From contig OZ020515.1 of assembly GCA_963971425.1 (NCBI GenBank), forward strand, positions 36,656,371 through 36,720,370: a DNA stretch of 64,000 nt, written 5' to 3'. The notes beneath the pieces were generated by a model. That model had not been told where the DNA came from, did not search any database, and was given only the letters and a program-made list of their open reading frames with translations. The translations under genes were made by a program, and so were the position numbers. Positions 40,606 through 53,389 of the stretch are shown piece by piece; the first letter of the stretch is position 1; every line of letters begins with the position of its first letter. Source of the DNA: Bryoerythrophyllum caledonicum (Eukaryota; Streptophyta; Bryopsida; Pottiales; Pottiaceae).

Positions 40606-40610
<5 letters not shown>

Positions 40611-40640
<30 letters not shown>
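40611..40640. repeat. (AT)15 microsatellite beside the Helitron end
   Basis: Uninterrupted AT dinucleotides begin five bases after the Helitron 3' end. Either the element inserted next to an AT repeat or the repeat grew afterwards. Confidence 0.95.
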
Positions 40641-40642
<2 letters not shown>

Positions 40643-43600
40643 TCAAAACTGTTAATATCCAATTACTTGAATTGTTCTACGGCAGTTTGTTTCATTCTAC
40701 TTGATGTGCTAAATTTTATTGCTTCAAGTTTTTACATTTACATATGGAAAAAATTTAAAGTTGCAAGTTTGAGTAATATTAATCCATAATCACTAGCTAA
40801 AACTAGATATTTCTAGTCAACTCTTGAAACACATGGTATATATTTTATTATTTTATTATTTGATTGTTTTATTGTTTTATCATTTATTTATTTATATTTT
40901 TTCTATATAAAAATGAAAGTTTACTTGTTAATACTAACAAAATATCAATTTATTGTCTATAGAACTAGGTGATGTCAGGTAAAGGAATGTTATATCTTGG
41001 AATTTAAATCTAACACTTTCCTTTCAAGATTTAAAACCTAGTAACTTACTTGAAAATTTCATCATTTAGTTTCATCATTTAGCACGACTGCTGCCATAAA
41101 CTATTGTCATTCATTGTCTAAAAATAATATGTTATATTTGTTATGTTATACTTATAATCTATTTAATATTTAAAACTACTTGTTGAAATTTTGAATTGCT
41201 TTGTAATGATTCATAGCCTTTAGGGGTGTTTCAAGGCTTTTATTTTTTTTGGAAAGCTCATGTGCTCTACCTCCCTATATCCAACTAAAATAAGGCTCAT
41301 ACATATGGCCCTATATAGGGAGGCCCGACTGCTGCCACATAGGCGGTGGAGGATCTCACCAATTGGGGCCGAACCTATTGTTTAGGCTCCGCACATGGCC
41401 GGATGTGGCACCGGGTTGCGGCTAGTTTTTTTAACTTCACCTAAACCTAAAGCTGAAATGATTACTTCAAACTGAAAAAACACAACTTGAATGGTAAAAC
41501 GTGAAAATCCAAGAATAGGAGTAAAACTTCTGAAAAAGACACCAACACTCTGATCATGGTCATGCTTCCACACCAGGTTGTGTCGTTGACCTAATATGGG
41601 CTGGAACAATCCAACCCAGGCCTAGCGCTCCCAGATCAGGGGTTAATTCTCTCCTTCAGAAGTCATGTGCGTGTACCTATAATTTGGGTTTGTTGAATTC
41701 TAAGTTCAAAAGAAGTAAAATCTAAAACCAAAATACCAAAGATTGAATCCAAATATGTCTAGTAAGTTGTATATAAACAAAAGTGCACCTAAAATTAGAA
41801 AAGTAAAAATATCAAATACAAAGATTTTTTTAATTTACTATAATTATTATAATTTTAAATATTAATGTCTCAATATCTTCTTCTGATTTTTTGTTTTTTA
41901 ATATATTTTTAGCATTGATACTTGAAATATATCATTTTATTTCTCTTACTAACAATTTTTTTTAATAATTAAAAATTTGAAACTTTATTTCAATCTATTA
42001 ATGACATGTATTTTTATGTTATATCATTATTCAAAGTTATATCAAAATCTTGTTATTAACTGAATCTCAATGTTAAAATTCATTAAAGACGTGACTCAAT
42101 AGTCAATGGCTTAGGGTTTCTCCTAAATCACTCCAAACACTATCTACTCAAGAATAAGTAATAAAAATTATTAATTCTTCAAATTTAAAGAATTTTTTAC
42201 AATGGTTATTTGGAGGACAATGTCTTTAGATTCTCTCTTTTAATCATTTTCTAATATAACATTAATCGTGTGAGAAATAAGTAAATTAAATTTATTAGTT
42301 AATTAAGTTTTTGAAAGAAATCAAAAGAGTATTGCAGAGGTTTATACCTAAGATTCCCCTCTTAATCATTCTCTAAACATTTATTAGATGACAAATACTT
42401 ACCACTAGATAACCCTTTAGTAAGTACCGTAAACAAGTGAAATAATTCAATTTAAGGTGTTAAATTTTCCTTGATATACTTTTTTATTTGGCAGTTTATT
42501 GGGTTGTTGGTAGCTTCAAAAATGAAGCTATGGTGCTACTTCGAGATTTATTTATACCATTCAATTTTATTAATCCTTTGAAAATTGTAAAAAATACAAT
42601 TATCGCATTTTGAAACAATGTAGAAGAGATTTGAGGGTGCAAAAGTTGTATTTGCTCACTTTACTATATTTGCATGAGTGTTGTTCATTGAAAGGATTGT
42701 TAATCTTAGTTCAATTGAAGGCTCTTGCATTCTTCAAAGGCGGCGCATACTGCCTCTGTGGGTTGTACGAGGTTGTGGAAGGTTTTTTTTCTACGATTGC
42801 TTGTTGGGATATAGTTTTGTAGACTATTCTACGGAGCTCCTTGGGGCCTATTGTGACTGTAGGTTCTGGTGTTTGTCACCATGGGTACTACATTCGAGGT
42901 CATTTCAGGTATTAAGAGGTTCATCACAGGTAAAAGGAGGTATTACTTAGTTTGCGGTAAGAGTTTTTTAATTATCTATATTTGTGAGGAAGGAAGTATA
43001 TGCGTTGCTCGCATGGGCTGATGATGGTTGCATGCCATGCCATGAGCCATGGATTGTGCATTATATGAAAGATCGGTGTGGAGGAAATTCCAAGCATAGA
43101 AGACCCAATCAAAAAACCTTAAATTGTAATAAGTCAACATTAAAAAAAAAAATATTACAGAATATAAATACTAGCTTATACATAAATTTATTACTATGTC
43201 AACTACACAATTTTTTGATAAAAACAAGTTAGTATTAATTAGTTATTTTTATTTTTTCATAAACTTATAACATGGAAAATTATATTTACATTTATGATAT
43301 AATTATGAAAAATTAAAAAAATTGAAAATTTGAGATTATTTTAAATTTATTATGTTGAATTGATAATTAAATAATAAATAAGTTACATAACCTTCATTAT
43401 GATTATTTAATTAAAAATAATATAAATTTCGATAGAGTAACAACTTAATCACTATTTTTTAATCAATCAAAACAATTCATAATAATGAGTTAGCCTAAAA
43501 TATAACATATTAATTTTGTACATTTTAAATGTATTAAACATAGTATTGTAATCAATATTTCTGAAAAATTAGTGATTTATTATTTTTAATTATATAATAT

Positions 43601-45045
43601 AATGAGTATTGCTATATTTAATTTATACCAATATTAAAATTCACAATTACAAAATAGCTTCAAAATTTATAGACATGCTTGTCTAAAGTTTAAAGTCAAA
43701 AGATCTACTTAAATGCTATAAGTTACTCTAGGGTTTAGCCTTATTCAAAAAAAATAATTACAATAACTATAGATAAAAGTTTTAATAAAATTTACATAGT
43801 AAAAGTTTTTTTGAAGAAGACAAGTTGTGGACCTTTTTTTAAAATATAAAATTTCAATTAAATTATTATGCTCATGAAAGAGATCTCAACCTATCATGGT
43901 ATGTGCACATAGGTTTGATGAAAAATCAAAACAACATTACATTTGTTGGCCCCTTTTCAAAAATAAGCATTTGTGAAATTTAAGAGTATAAAAGTGGATC
44001 TTTGTCGAAATTTTCTTAGAGAAATAAAATCATATTTTTATGTTGTGGCATACTAGAAGGTTTCTTGTTGATAAGTATTAAGCTACTTAAGTTGAAGAAT
44101 TACAAATTTTAATGTAGTTTATAATTTTGTAGTCATGTACATAATATTAGAATATTATTAAAATAGGATTGGAATAAATTATATTTTTATTGTATAGGAG
44201 TTTCAAAAAAAATCCCAATCTTGTCTGGAAGACTTTAACATTTTAAAATCATAATAAATAGACTTTTTAGTGATTTGGATAAAGGAAATATACTTGATGC
44301 GCTAAAAAACTTCACTATACCTAAATATTATTTAAGAAATACTTCCATCATATGAATTGTGATGGCAGGAGTTGCAACTTTGCATTGCGCATTTAATTAA
44401 AAAAACATAGGTATTGCCTTGTAAAACGAGGATGCAAAAATTCAATGAAGCATACTTCAAATGCTATTACTTTTTATTTCAATTGGTAAAAAATTATATG
44501 AAGAATTTGGTGTGTTTTTCCAATAGTCTTCAATAAGACCCTATAGATAGAAGTTACAAAGGATTGTTATTTTTGTATGTCTTATTTTGACATTGTTGAG
44601 ACGCATGAATGAACTGAGGGTGGTAGAGCAGTTGATCAAACAATTACTCTTCCTCAACAACGTGACTTAGTTGAATCAAATGTTAATTATGCGTGGAATA
44701 ACAGACTTATTATCCAACCCGCCACATTTCAAGACTTTCTATAATATGAAATAAACAACAAGGCTTTTAGATGAATCGAGCATTATCTGAACTTCTTGGT
44801 GGAGAATAGGTGGCAAATACGGCATCTGGAGGAGGTTTGAATGGGCGCCTAGAGTACAAGGGTGACGGAGTGGACAAATCACTACAAGATCTTTTAGACT
44901 AGACAAAAAGGCTAAATAGTGATTTCTAAAAGAAGAAGAATGATGTTAACGCTTCATATAGAAGACGGTATTGTTCAAGACTACTGCATAGAATGCCTTT
45001 GATCAAGTGACCCTGGAACTTGTAATAAATCATGAGTGTAAACCG
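40641..45045. other. Very AT-rich spacer
   Basis: Long runs of A/T with no recognisable protein. The only long open stretch, near 42610–42950, has no family resemblance and is overlapped by another frame of similar length. Probably old, decayed repeat sequence. Confidence 0.5.
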
Positions 45046-45300
45046 GCACCACGGCCTTGATGTAGTGGTTTGGGTCACGGCACACCGGTAAGGTGGTCGT
45101 GAGTTCAAGTCCTATTGCGAGCGTGGTGGCTACCACCATAGTCGACTCAATTATAGTGGGGGGTCCCAAGGCCTCGTTGTATGGGGACCCACAAAGCCCT
45201 TGGGGGAGATGAGATGTCAATTGACTCCAAGGCAATTAGTGTAGGGAAGTACTTGGTGTAGAAAAGTGTTTACCCTTGAGAGGGGGGAGTAGTTTTATTA
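45046..45300 (+). mobile_element. tRNA-derived SINE-like element
   Basis: A tRNA-like head holds a box-A-like TGATGTAGTGGTTTGG (45058–45073) and a box-B-like GAGTTCAAGTCC (45101–45112), spaced as in a polymerase III promoter. A non-tRNA body follows. The head lacks a convincing acceptor stem and anticodon arm, so it is not a functional tRNA. The end is uncertain, perhaps in the T-rich tract near 45295. Confidence 0.5.
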
Positions 45301-46036
45301 CACTAGCTTATGTCCCGTGGCCATAGCGCATTCAACACGAAATGATACAAAATATTTTTTCTGAAAATTTAACTTACGGATTAAATTTTCACGGATTGAA
45401 AGATATCGGCCTTTGAAGTGAGACATGATCTCTTTTTGAGGTCATACTAAACACCTTCAACAAACTTCGACCACCTTCTATGGCAACTTTTTGCACTATG
45501 GTCCGTGAATTTATTATGTTAACTTGAAAAGGATCATGTTAGGCACATAAGCACCAAATTTTAGAAGTAGAAGAGGTGTAGAAGATGTCCTAAAAAATCC
45601 TGCAATGCAACTATGTGCTGAGAATCAACTATACACTTTATATTTTGCATATACCATATCCTTCTCAAATTTTTGAAACTCATAAATCCGTACAGTAGAT
45701 GCAAAGATCTCAATTTCCTTTCCAAGAGGACATTTTCTTTCTTTTAAATGGAAAAAAACTAGAATTTCTATTGAATTTAGAAGGTATTAAAGTTTAGTGA
45801 CAGTATTTGTAATATGTCATACTAAACTGCTGCACTATTTGTATATGTAAGTGAAAATAAATTGTAACTTTTGAACCGTAAGTCGGAATTCTACGAAATT
45901 TGTGTCTATGCAAAGCTAATCAAAAGTTGTCCATTCAGAAGAAAAATCTCAGAAAACAATGCCTAGAATTGAGAACGTGGTACCTCACACAAACTCAAAA
46001 TGTCTCCCGAGGGGACTTTGGTCCTTTAGGGGTTAA
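45301..46036. mobile_element. CCCCTAAAGG-family element, copy E4 (left end decayed)
   Basis: The right end is GGTCCTTTAGGGGTTAA (TTAA at 46033–46036), with a CTCCCGAGGGGA hairpin-like core just inside. The interior is the inverse of copy E5: GGATCATGTTAGGCACAT here matches ATGTGCCTAACATGATCC there. The left end cannot be placed exactly, because no clean CCCCTAAAGG remains after the SINE. Confidence 0.65.
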
Positions 46037-46865
46037 GGGAAAATGAGAGGGGCCTATGTGCAACTCTGAAGAGAATCTGGATATTGGAGATACAATATGA
46101 AAGCAACTAGGTAGTTAATATAGATTATTGGTTTGGTAGTGAATTAACATGGATTTTTAAAAATTTGGGTGATATTATTAAGTTAAACCTTAGTCTTATG
46201 GACACTGTGACTTTTCACCTTGATATTTTTGATATTTTGGACACTGTAATGGATTTTTTTTCATTAGATTATACCAAGTTAGATCCAAGGCTCCGCCTGC
46301 TTCAACTTCTTCAACAATGGAATTAAAATTGTGAACATTATGCGATACTAGATTTTACAAAAATAATAGCTCAGAGAGTTGTAAGTATTCAAAACGAGGC
46401 CAGAAGGGTTTCGATAAATAAGCACAAACAATTTTTTTAATCAACAAAAGGCTAATAAATAATTAGTCGTGCCTTTAAAAGAAGAATGGAAATCTTCTAC
46501 CAAAATTGATTCTGGTTGTAATTCTCATAATCATCATCATAATTAAAAAAAATTCTTGGCTCTTTTGGACAGCCTAAAAAAATTCATAACATAGTTGTTG
46601 ATCAACCTAGAACCTCTTAACCTGAATGCCTTCCACTTGGATCCCTTCAATATGGATCTTCTCAACCTGTATCCTTGGAACCTTTTCTATTGAAATGGTT
46701 AAAATTCAATTCCATTGGAGAAAAAAATTGATTTCAGTAGAAAGAAATGGGGAATTGTTTGAAACACAAAATCCGCAGATTCTAGTTTGAAACAATTTGA
46801 ATTACAACGTAGGCTTTCAGGAGTTGTTTCAGGAAGTTTATTCTTATTCTCAAAAGTGTAGGATT

Positions 46866-47672
46866 TCAACCCCTAAAGGCCCAATGTCCCCTAGGGAGAC
46901 ATTTTGAGTTTGCATAGGGTACCACGTTCTTAAATTTAGGCATGATTTTTTGAGATTTTATAATGAGAGGAAACTTTTTATTAGCTTCTTGTAGACATAA
47001 TTTTTGTAAAAATCTAATTCACGGTTCAAAAGTTACAATTATTTTTTCCACTAACATATATAAATAGTGTAGCAGTTTAGTGTGGCATATAACAAATAGT
47101 GTAGCAATACTTTAATTAACTCTAAATTCGAGTTTTTGTCCATTAAAAAAAAAAAAAATCCTCTTAGAAAGAAAATAGGAATCTTTGCATTCACCGTATG
47201 GATTTTCAAATTTCAAAAATATGAGAAGGATATGATTTATGCAAAACTTGAAGTGTATACTAGGTGATTTTTAGCACAAAGATGCATTGCAGTATTTTTA
47301 AGGACATCTTCTACCCCTCTTTTACTTCTAAAATTTTGTGCGGATGTGCCTAACATGATCCTTACCAAGTTAAAATTAGAAAACCATGGACCGTAGTGCA
47401 AAAAATGCCATAGAAGGTGGTTGAAGTTTGTTGAAGGTGTTTAGTATGACCTCAAGAAGAGTTTATATCTTACTTCAAAGGCTAATATCTTTCATTCTAT
47501 GCGGTCAAACTAAACAAAAAAATTTACGACATACACTTGTACAATCCTAGTACAAGATCCTACGGTTAGATATGTAAAAATTGGGTTTGTTTGCATTTTG
47601 TGTTGAATGCATTGAAACTGGCAGTTTTCAGCGAGTTTAGGTGCTAAAATACCCTGGGCCTTTAGGGGTTAA
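46866..47672. mobile_element. CCCCTAAAGG-family element, copy E5
   Basis: The ends are TCAACCCCTAAAGGCCC and GGGCCTTTAGGGGTTAA, so the inverted repeat is perfect over CCCCTAAAGGCCC. A TGTCCCCTAGGGAGACA near-palindrome sits just inside the left end. It is 807 bp, non-coding, and faces E4 head to head across about 830 bp. Confidence 0.82.
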
Positions 47673-48081
47673 GAAACCAAGCTGAACTTAACAAAGCTTG
47701 GTAACAAGTTTACTTTAATCAAGTTTCAAAAATAAAGAATTATTGTGGTACGCAAAACTATAGTATGCAAAAAGTTTTTAAAAGTTAAAAAATGAATTAT
47801 TATTATTGTTGAGCTTGTGACAAAGGTCAAGCTGGACGAGGATGTTATTAAACTACAACAAATACTATCTACCAGAGCCCTTGAAGCGCTCTAGGAGTAA
47901 ATTTTTTTTTTATAACCAGGTTTGTTTTAAACACACAACAAATAAGGATCTGTTTATGGAATTCGTGGTTTATTGACAAAATTTGAACCTTTCATTCGCT
48001 AGGAAAATTTTACAGCTTGTTTTACCAGATCATCCCAAGTTAGTGAATTAAAAATATTGTGCAAAATTCAAACAAAATAAG

Positions 48082-49065
48082 GTGGTTTTTTTAAATTATT
48101 ATCAGATTGTTGGACGGAAGATTCGACGCACTATGGTTGTTGTATCTTGGAGACCTCTATCATCTACAACAAGAAAACAATGGCCATATTATAAAAGTAC
48201 GGAAAATAGATGGATTTTGGTAAACCAATATGAGGTTAAAAACGAAATTGAGTATTTGAGGTCAAATACTCAATTTGTTTACATCAAATGAAAAACGAAG
48301 CATAAGTACCCGCTCATTTAAGACAACCATTCTAAAAGTATTAGAAGCCAAGATTTACATTGAAGTTAATAGCAAATTAAGGATTATTTATAAGAATGGA
48401 CAACTCATTTATGAAGATAACGAGCTACGCTTAAAACCAACGACATTTAAGGAAGATTCTACATTTGATCATAATGATATCCATTTGGACATAAATGCTA
48501 GTCTTGAAGAAATATTGAAAAATATTTGATGGACTTTGGGAATGGTTGTAAAATTAAAATTAACTTGTTAGGGGTCTTTTTGGCCTTTAGTTCGCAAGGA
48601 TAAAATCCTCATCAAATAGCTTTGTATATTGATGGGCCGGGGGGTTCTGGAAAGACTTTTTTTACAGGTCTTGTTGAGTTTTTTTTGTAGGAGACTTTAG
48701 AATGAATTTAGACACTCACATGATTGATCTAAGGTTTGAGTTTGTTGGGATCAAAATTGGTTATTATTTTGTCTGACACAACGTACACTCTGAACATGGA
48801 TGCAAATGCCATCCTTACGTAGATATTTAGTCATCAGGTGATTGGGGTGGGAGGAATGAATAAAGACTGTACGGAAGAAGTCCTTTGAAGACTGTAATAA
48901 TTACAAGAAATAAGATACGGCAATCAAATGACAACATATCTGGTTATCAACGTAGAATTGTGGACATACAAACAAATAGAGTCGCGGCTGAAATTGATCC
49001 AACATTTAATGAGAACCTCAAAGGGGAAATTTCAGGATTGGTTGTAGAAACATTCAAATTCTAGT
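48082..49065 (+). pseudogene. PIF1-like helicase relic, probably from a Helitron
   Basis: The Walker A block LYIDGPGGSGKTFFTGL is clear at about 48624–48674. It is the typical motif of PIF1 helicases encoded by Helitrons. Flanking open pieces on the same strand (48082–48291, 48275–48529, and a piece near 48880–49060) are interrupted by stops and frame changes. No Rep HUH motif or Helitron terminus could be tied to it, so attribution to a Helitron is from family knowledge only. Confidence 0.55.
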
Positions 49066-49597
49066 TTAACTAACTCAGTTGATTGGATAGGCCAAAGAGA
49101 TCAGCAAAGTTACTGCGTGAGAAGGTTTATGATAACCCCCTTGTATCCAATCAAAACTGGTAACCGAAAGCTATAAAATTGGGTCATATCCAACTCCATA
49201 TAGTGGTTTGCTATTAGTCAAGACCCCTTATTTTTGGTCCGCGCTTTTGGAGGGAACCTATTGGTGGCCACTGGCTAAACATGGCAGCATACTTTGAAGA
49301 TTCAAAACTAGGTTTACATTTCATCGGAAAAATATGGAATCAATCTGGTTGAAAATTGTGATTCTATTGACTATCATGTTGAAAATTGTAATTCTATTGG
49401 CTATTACTTAAATTAGTTTATTATTAACTGTTCACTCCATATATGCACATTGCTTAACTTGTTGGTTATGGGGGGTTTACCTTAGATCCATTTGGATTAA
49501 AAGGATGGCTAAACATAACCCTTAAATAATTGCCAAGGAAAGCACAACTATAGGCGTGATAATAGAACCTAAATTACAAAGCCTATATGAATCTTGT
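49066..49597. other. Short spacer before the nested element block
   Basis: AT-rich sequence with no gene. It may be a continuation of the helicase-bearing relic. Confidence 0.45.
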
Positions 49598-50709
49598 TTA
49601 ACCCCTAAAAGCCCAGGCATTTTCCCTCATGAAACACTCCAAAACTGCCGTCATCAACAAGTGGCAACGAAATCTAACATTAAAGTCTAATTTTAGGCTT
49701 TTAACCATACAATCTTAAAATAAACACGTATATGAACTTACAATACAAATTTGGTTGCAATCCACCGCACGGATGTGAAGATTATAGCGTTTGAAGTGCA
49801 AAGAAAAGTAATTTTCCCCCCTTGCCCGGCAAGGTCAGCCTACTTTGACTAGGTATATCTTCTAGTTTTTACATTGAAATGTGATCAAATTTTTTACCAA
49901 TATGACTTATATGTTGTTAGCTATTTGTGTGCAAAATTTGAGGTCAATTCGAGGGGTAATAGATGTAGAAATATACACTTTAGTAAAAGGGGGTACAAAA
50001 TGTTGACAATTACTACGTAAGTGATATGAAATTGTTTGTTTCATACAAGTTGTTGCATTTGAGAATCCCAATGGTGGAAACTTTCAATTTATTTTTTCAC
50101 TAATTTTAGAAAAAGAAACGACTAAAAATAGTAAAACCCATAATTTTCATGAATATATGGAATAAATAAAGCATTGTGGGAAAGGGCAGTGCTTGAAATT
50201 GGGTGGCCAATTTGTCCCGTTGTTGACCACCCTCGCAGCTGGACAGAAAAAAGAAAAAAGAAATAAACAAAATAAAAAATAAAAAATAAAAAATAAAAAA
50301 TTTGGCGGGCCCGCTTCTCGCGCTGGATGCTGGCAGGCCAGCTGACGGCTGATTGTTTGCTGTTTTTTTTAAAATTATTTTAATAACTCTTTTAATAATT
50401 TTCAATGCTTTTTCTACTTGGACTTCGTGCATAGAAGACTGGATTCCTTTCCTCGCCCTTTTTATCCCAAAATTCTGCCCCTTTTTTCTCCTCAAATTGC
50501 ATTGGTTGACATGGCTGCCCCATAGTCAGACTCCCCATTTTGACCTTTGAAGGCTATAACTTTTGAACCAAAAGTCCAAAATCATATTTGAAAAATTCCC
50601 CATATAGATTTCTTAAAGGACAATGCAGTGTGAAATTTTCATAAGAATCGGAGTATTTTTTCCATTCAAAGGTACATGCCCAAAATCCGAAACGTACTTC
50701 CCAAGTACA

Positions 50710-50717
50710 CTTGGGCT
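50710..50717. repeat. Left 8-bp target-site duplication
   Basis: CTTGGGCT here is repeated exactly at 61490–61497, immediately outside the two CAGGGTTGT termini. Eight identical bases bracketing a 10.8-kb block are strong evidence for the element boundaries. Confidence 0.9.
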
Positions 50718-50733
50718 CAGGGTTGTCTACATA

Positions 50734-50796
50734 GACGGACAGGGGCCCAAAGACAACGGACGGACGGACAGGACGGACAGTATTTTTTGGCGGACA
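50734..50796. repeat. GGAC-rich block inside left terminus
   Basis: Irregular (GGAC)n units: GACGGACAGG, then CGGACGGACGGACAGGACGGACAG, ending with GGCGGACAG. A similar block lies inside the right terminus in the same orientation on the plus strand, so the two are direct, not inverted. Confidence 0.8.
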
Positions 50797-50902
50797 GTTG
50801 CGTGTAAAAAAAAATTACAAACCCTAAATCTAATTTTCAACGTACCCCCAGGTAAAACACGTGTGCATGACACGTTAGACGGCATTCCACGTCACATCAA
50901 GG

Positions 50903-51233
50903 GGCGAGCGCGTGCCTTCAGACCGCGCGCGCAGCATTTGGGGCCGGGCGCGTACCAATCTGGACCGGTCGCGTTCATGTAGGGCCGGGCGCGTTCATGT
51001 AGGGCCGGGCGCGTTCATACAGGGCCGGGCGCATATCCCTAAGGGCCTCGCGCGTGCATTCAGGGCCGGGCGCGTACGCGTCAGGGCCGGGCGCGTTGCA
51101 CTCAGGGCCGAGCGCGTACCGTTAGGGGCCGGGCGCGCAGCGTCACGGGCCTGGCGCGTTTCCATTGTAGGTCGCGCGCGCACCTACCTATCGGGGGCGC
51201 CCGATTAGGGGCCGGGCGCGCGCGATCGAACAC
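50903..51233 (+). repeat. Left subterminal GGGCCGGGCGCGT array
   Basis: About 14 imperfect units, mostly 20–22 bp apart, each with a GGGCCGGGCGCG core followed by a variable AT-containing spacer such as TTCATGTA. It is highly CpG-rich in an AT-rich neighbourhood. It runs into the assembly gap, so its length is a minimum. Confidence 0.9.
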
Positions 51234-51433
51234 NNNNNNNNNNNNNNNNNNNNNNNNNNNNNNNNNNNNNNNNNNNNNNNNNNNNNNNNNNNNNNNNNNN
51301 NNNNNNNNNNNNNNNNNNNNNNNNNNNNNNNNNNNNNNNNNNNNNNNNNNNNNNNNNNNNNNNNNNNNNNNNNNNNNNNNNNNNNNNNNNNNNNNNNNNN
51401 NNNNNNNNNNNNNNNNNNNNNNNNNNNNNNNNN
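51234..51433. other. Assembly gap of 200 N
   Basis: A run of exactly 200 N joins the left array to the 3' part of the damaged leftward gene. The round number suggests a placeholder rather than a measured size. GC-rich repeats are a likely cause. Confidence 0.99.
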
Positions 51434-53127
51434 CCTTCTGGCCCGAAAGGATTTAAACAAACCGGGCAAGCATCTTCATTTTGCGTGAAGCTTGCTGGTG
51501 TTGGCCATAATTTGCGTGGTGCCACGTTTGCGCTTGGTTGAAGGGCATGAGAAGACATAGCCTCTACGTGGTCCCATTCCAACTTTGCCCAGTCAATAGA
51601 TTACCATCTGGCAACAGAGGCAATTCAGTTGGAAACAACTCGTCGATGTGAGCCCAAGATGTGAGTCCAAAGTCACGGCGCGTATTATTCGTCAGATATT
51701 CGTTGTCAATCTTCTTGAATTCTATTGCCATTTGCCTCGCACGATCAACATTCAAGATGCATGCCACCTTCCATTGATAGTACTGCTCGCCCACCGATCT
51801 AATCATTTTTCGAAGGATGTCGTTTGCAGTGCGAAGCTGAACAAGTTCCGTGCTTGGATTAGCTGGGGAAAATGACAGAGAATCCTTGATGCCGATGGAA
51901 TCTACGAATGGCTATGCTGCTACAGTCGGCGGCGGTAGAAAAAACCAACGGACGACTAGCGAAGCGGTGACGCGGTGGTTTTGTCGGGGTCTCTAGCAAG
52001 CAGCTAGTAATGTTGCCAATAACATTGGCGATCATTGTCTCGTCCACACCTCGAGCAACTTCGCCAATATCAACCTGGCTGGCAACACGTTCTCGACGCA
52101 ACTCTTCTATTTCAGCTGCTTGCTTGGTGATAATATCACCCTTTTCACTGGATTGCAGCTTGAGGTTTTCAATCTCTTCTTGGAGACGTTGAATCATCTC
52201 ATCCTTCAAGCTGATAGAGTCCAATAACTCCTGGTGAGCATCGACGGTCGTACTTCCGGACCCTGATGCTACATGCCTGGTGTTGGAAGTGGTGACTACG
52301 ACATCCATCATTGGCATTTCATCTACAACATGAATGGGTTCTTCATCTCCAACACCCTCAAGCCTCGCGGCGGGTTCATCATCGCCAACAAGATTTACGA
52401 TTGGTAAATCTACTTGGCCAACTTCTTGAACCATCAGACGTCCTGCTTGATGGAGCTTCACTCGTTGCCGCTTTTTCCGTGACGCACGCGCCACTAGAGA
52501 AGTCGATGAACGCCGACCTACACGTCCATCTGAGTCCGAATCCGGTGATGAATCTGACTCTACTGGAGCTACTTCTTCTGGGCCATCCGTTTTCTGTGGT
52601 CCTAGTGCCGTAAAAGGAAACACTAGATGTTGCTCCCAAGGCACATCAGCATGCATCCATACCCTCGGCATTTTGGGAGTTTTCCGCACAGTCCTCCAAT
52701 CCACTCGCTTATTGAGAATGACCTCCGCATATACCATGCGAGCGAGATAGAGGGGACAATCATTGCGGGGCATGAATTCGAGCTCGTATAAGTATTGGTG
52801 AACTTGGAGGGCACGAGCTCGAAACGCCTTATTGATGCAATACTTCAAATTCGCCTTGTTTGCGCGACGATTTATTAAATGGCGATGTGGAGGAAACATC
52901 TTCGACAAATGGCACCACTCGATGTAATCCTCGCAAGTGATAGACGACCACGGCGATGGCTCATCTTGCCAACCCACAAATGCAATCTTCGCTGGATTGT
53001 TGAACACGTGCATCCGCTTCTTCTAGAGCTTCCCATGCCTCGCCCTATCTCTGTCTTTCTCCCTCTTCCTCTACGCGGTGGACATTGGTGGCTGTTGTTG
53101 GGCATCCGGCTCACTCTCACTCTCCAT
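51434..53127 (-). pseudogene. Damaged leftward gene for an acidic coiled-coil protein
   Basis: The reading frame opens at 53127 (MESESEPDAQQQPP) and hits TAG stops after 18 codons and again 16 codons later. It is then open from 53013 to 51859. The long part has a conserved-looking N-terminal domain (FVGWQDEPSPWSS, YLYELEFMPRNDCPLYLARM, WMHADVPWEQHL), an acidic serine-rich linker (ESDSSPDSDSD), a basic patch (RKKRQR, possible nuclear signal), and a coiled coil (DEMIQRLQEEIENLKLQ … EIEELRRERV). Frame shifts lead to NDILRKMIRSVGEQYYQWK (51564–51806 region), then a CPVCLNPFG metal-ligand-like motif (51440–51470) entering the N gap. It diverges from the kinase gene. I do not recognise the family; it could be the element's DNA-binding or transposase protein. 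Some breaks could be unrecognised introns. Confidence 0.65.
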
Positions 53128-53389
53128 AGCCAAACACTGTAAAAAAATCTACCAAAATGTTCGTTAACTACGCTAAGCTCTATCGGAAAAAAAAACTAAC
53201 AAAAATCACCACCTTGGATTTTAAAATAATCCAAGGTAGCAATGTTAATTAATTAGAACGGTGATCGATGCGGTGATGCAATATGTCGTATGGATGTGTG
53301 CAAATCTGGAGCCCCAATCGAAGATCACGCAATCAGCCACCTTAAAAAGATAGTTGAAGGCCACGATTTCCAATTGGAGTTTGTGAGAT

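Noticed and set aside
41215..41660. Another CCCCTAAAGG-family copy (TTTAGGGG near 41220, AGGGGTTAA near 41637)
   Set aside because: The two motifs are not arranged as inverted ends and the interior does not match the other copies.
42610..42950. Possible gene
   Set aside because: Two overlapping frames of similar length, no motifs, and a very AT-rich setting.
45055..45125. A functional tRNA gene
   Set aside because: Box A- and B-like motifs are present, but no acceptor stem or credible anticodon arm pairs. A tRNA-derived SINE fits better.
50903..51233. CRISPR-like look of evenly spaced GC units
   Set aside because: The cores are about 13 bp and imperfect, spacers are 7–9 bp, the genome is eukaryotic and there are no cas genes. 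It is a subterminal tandem array.
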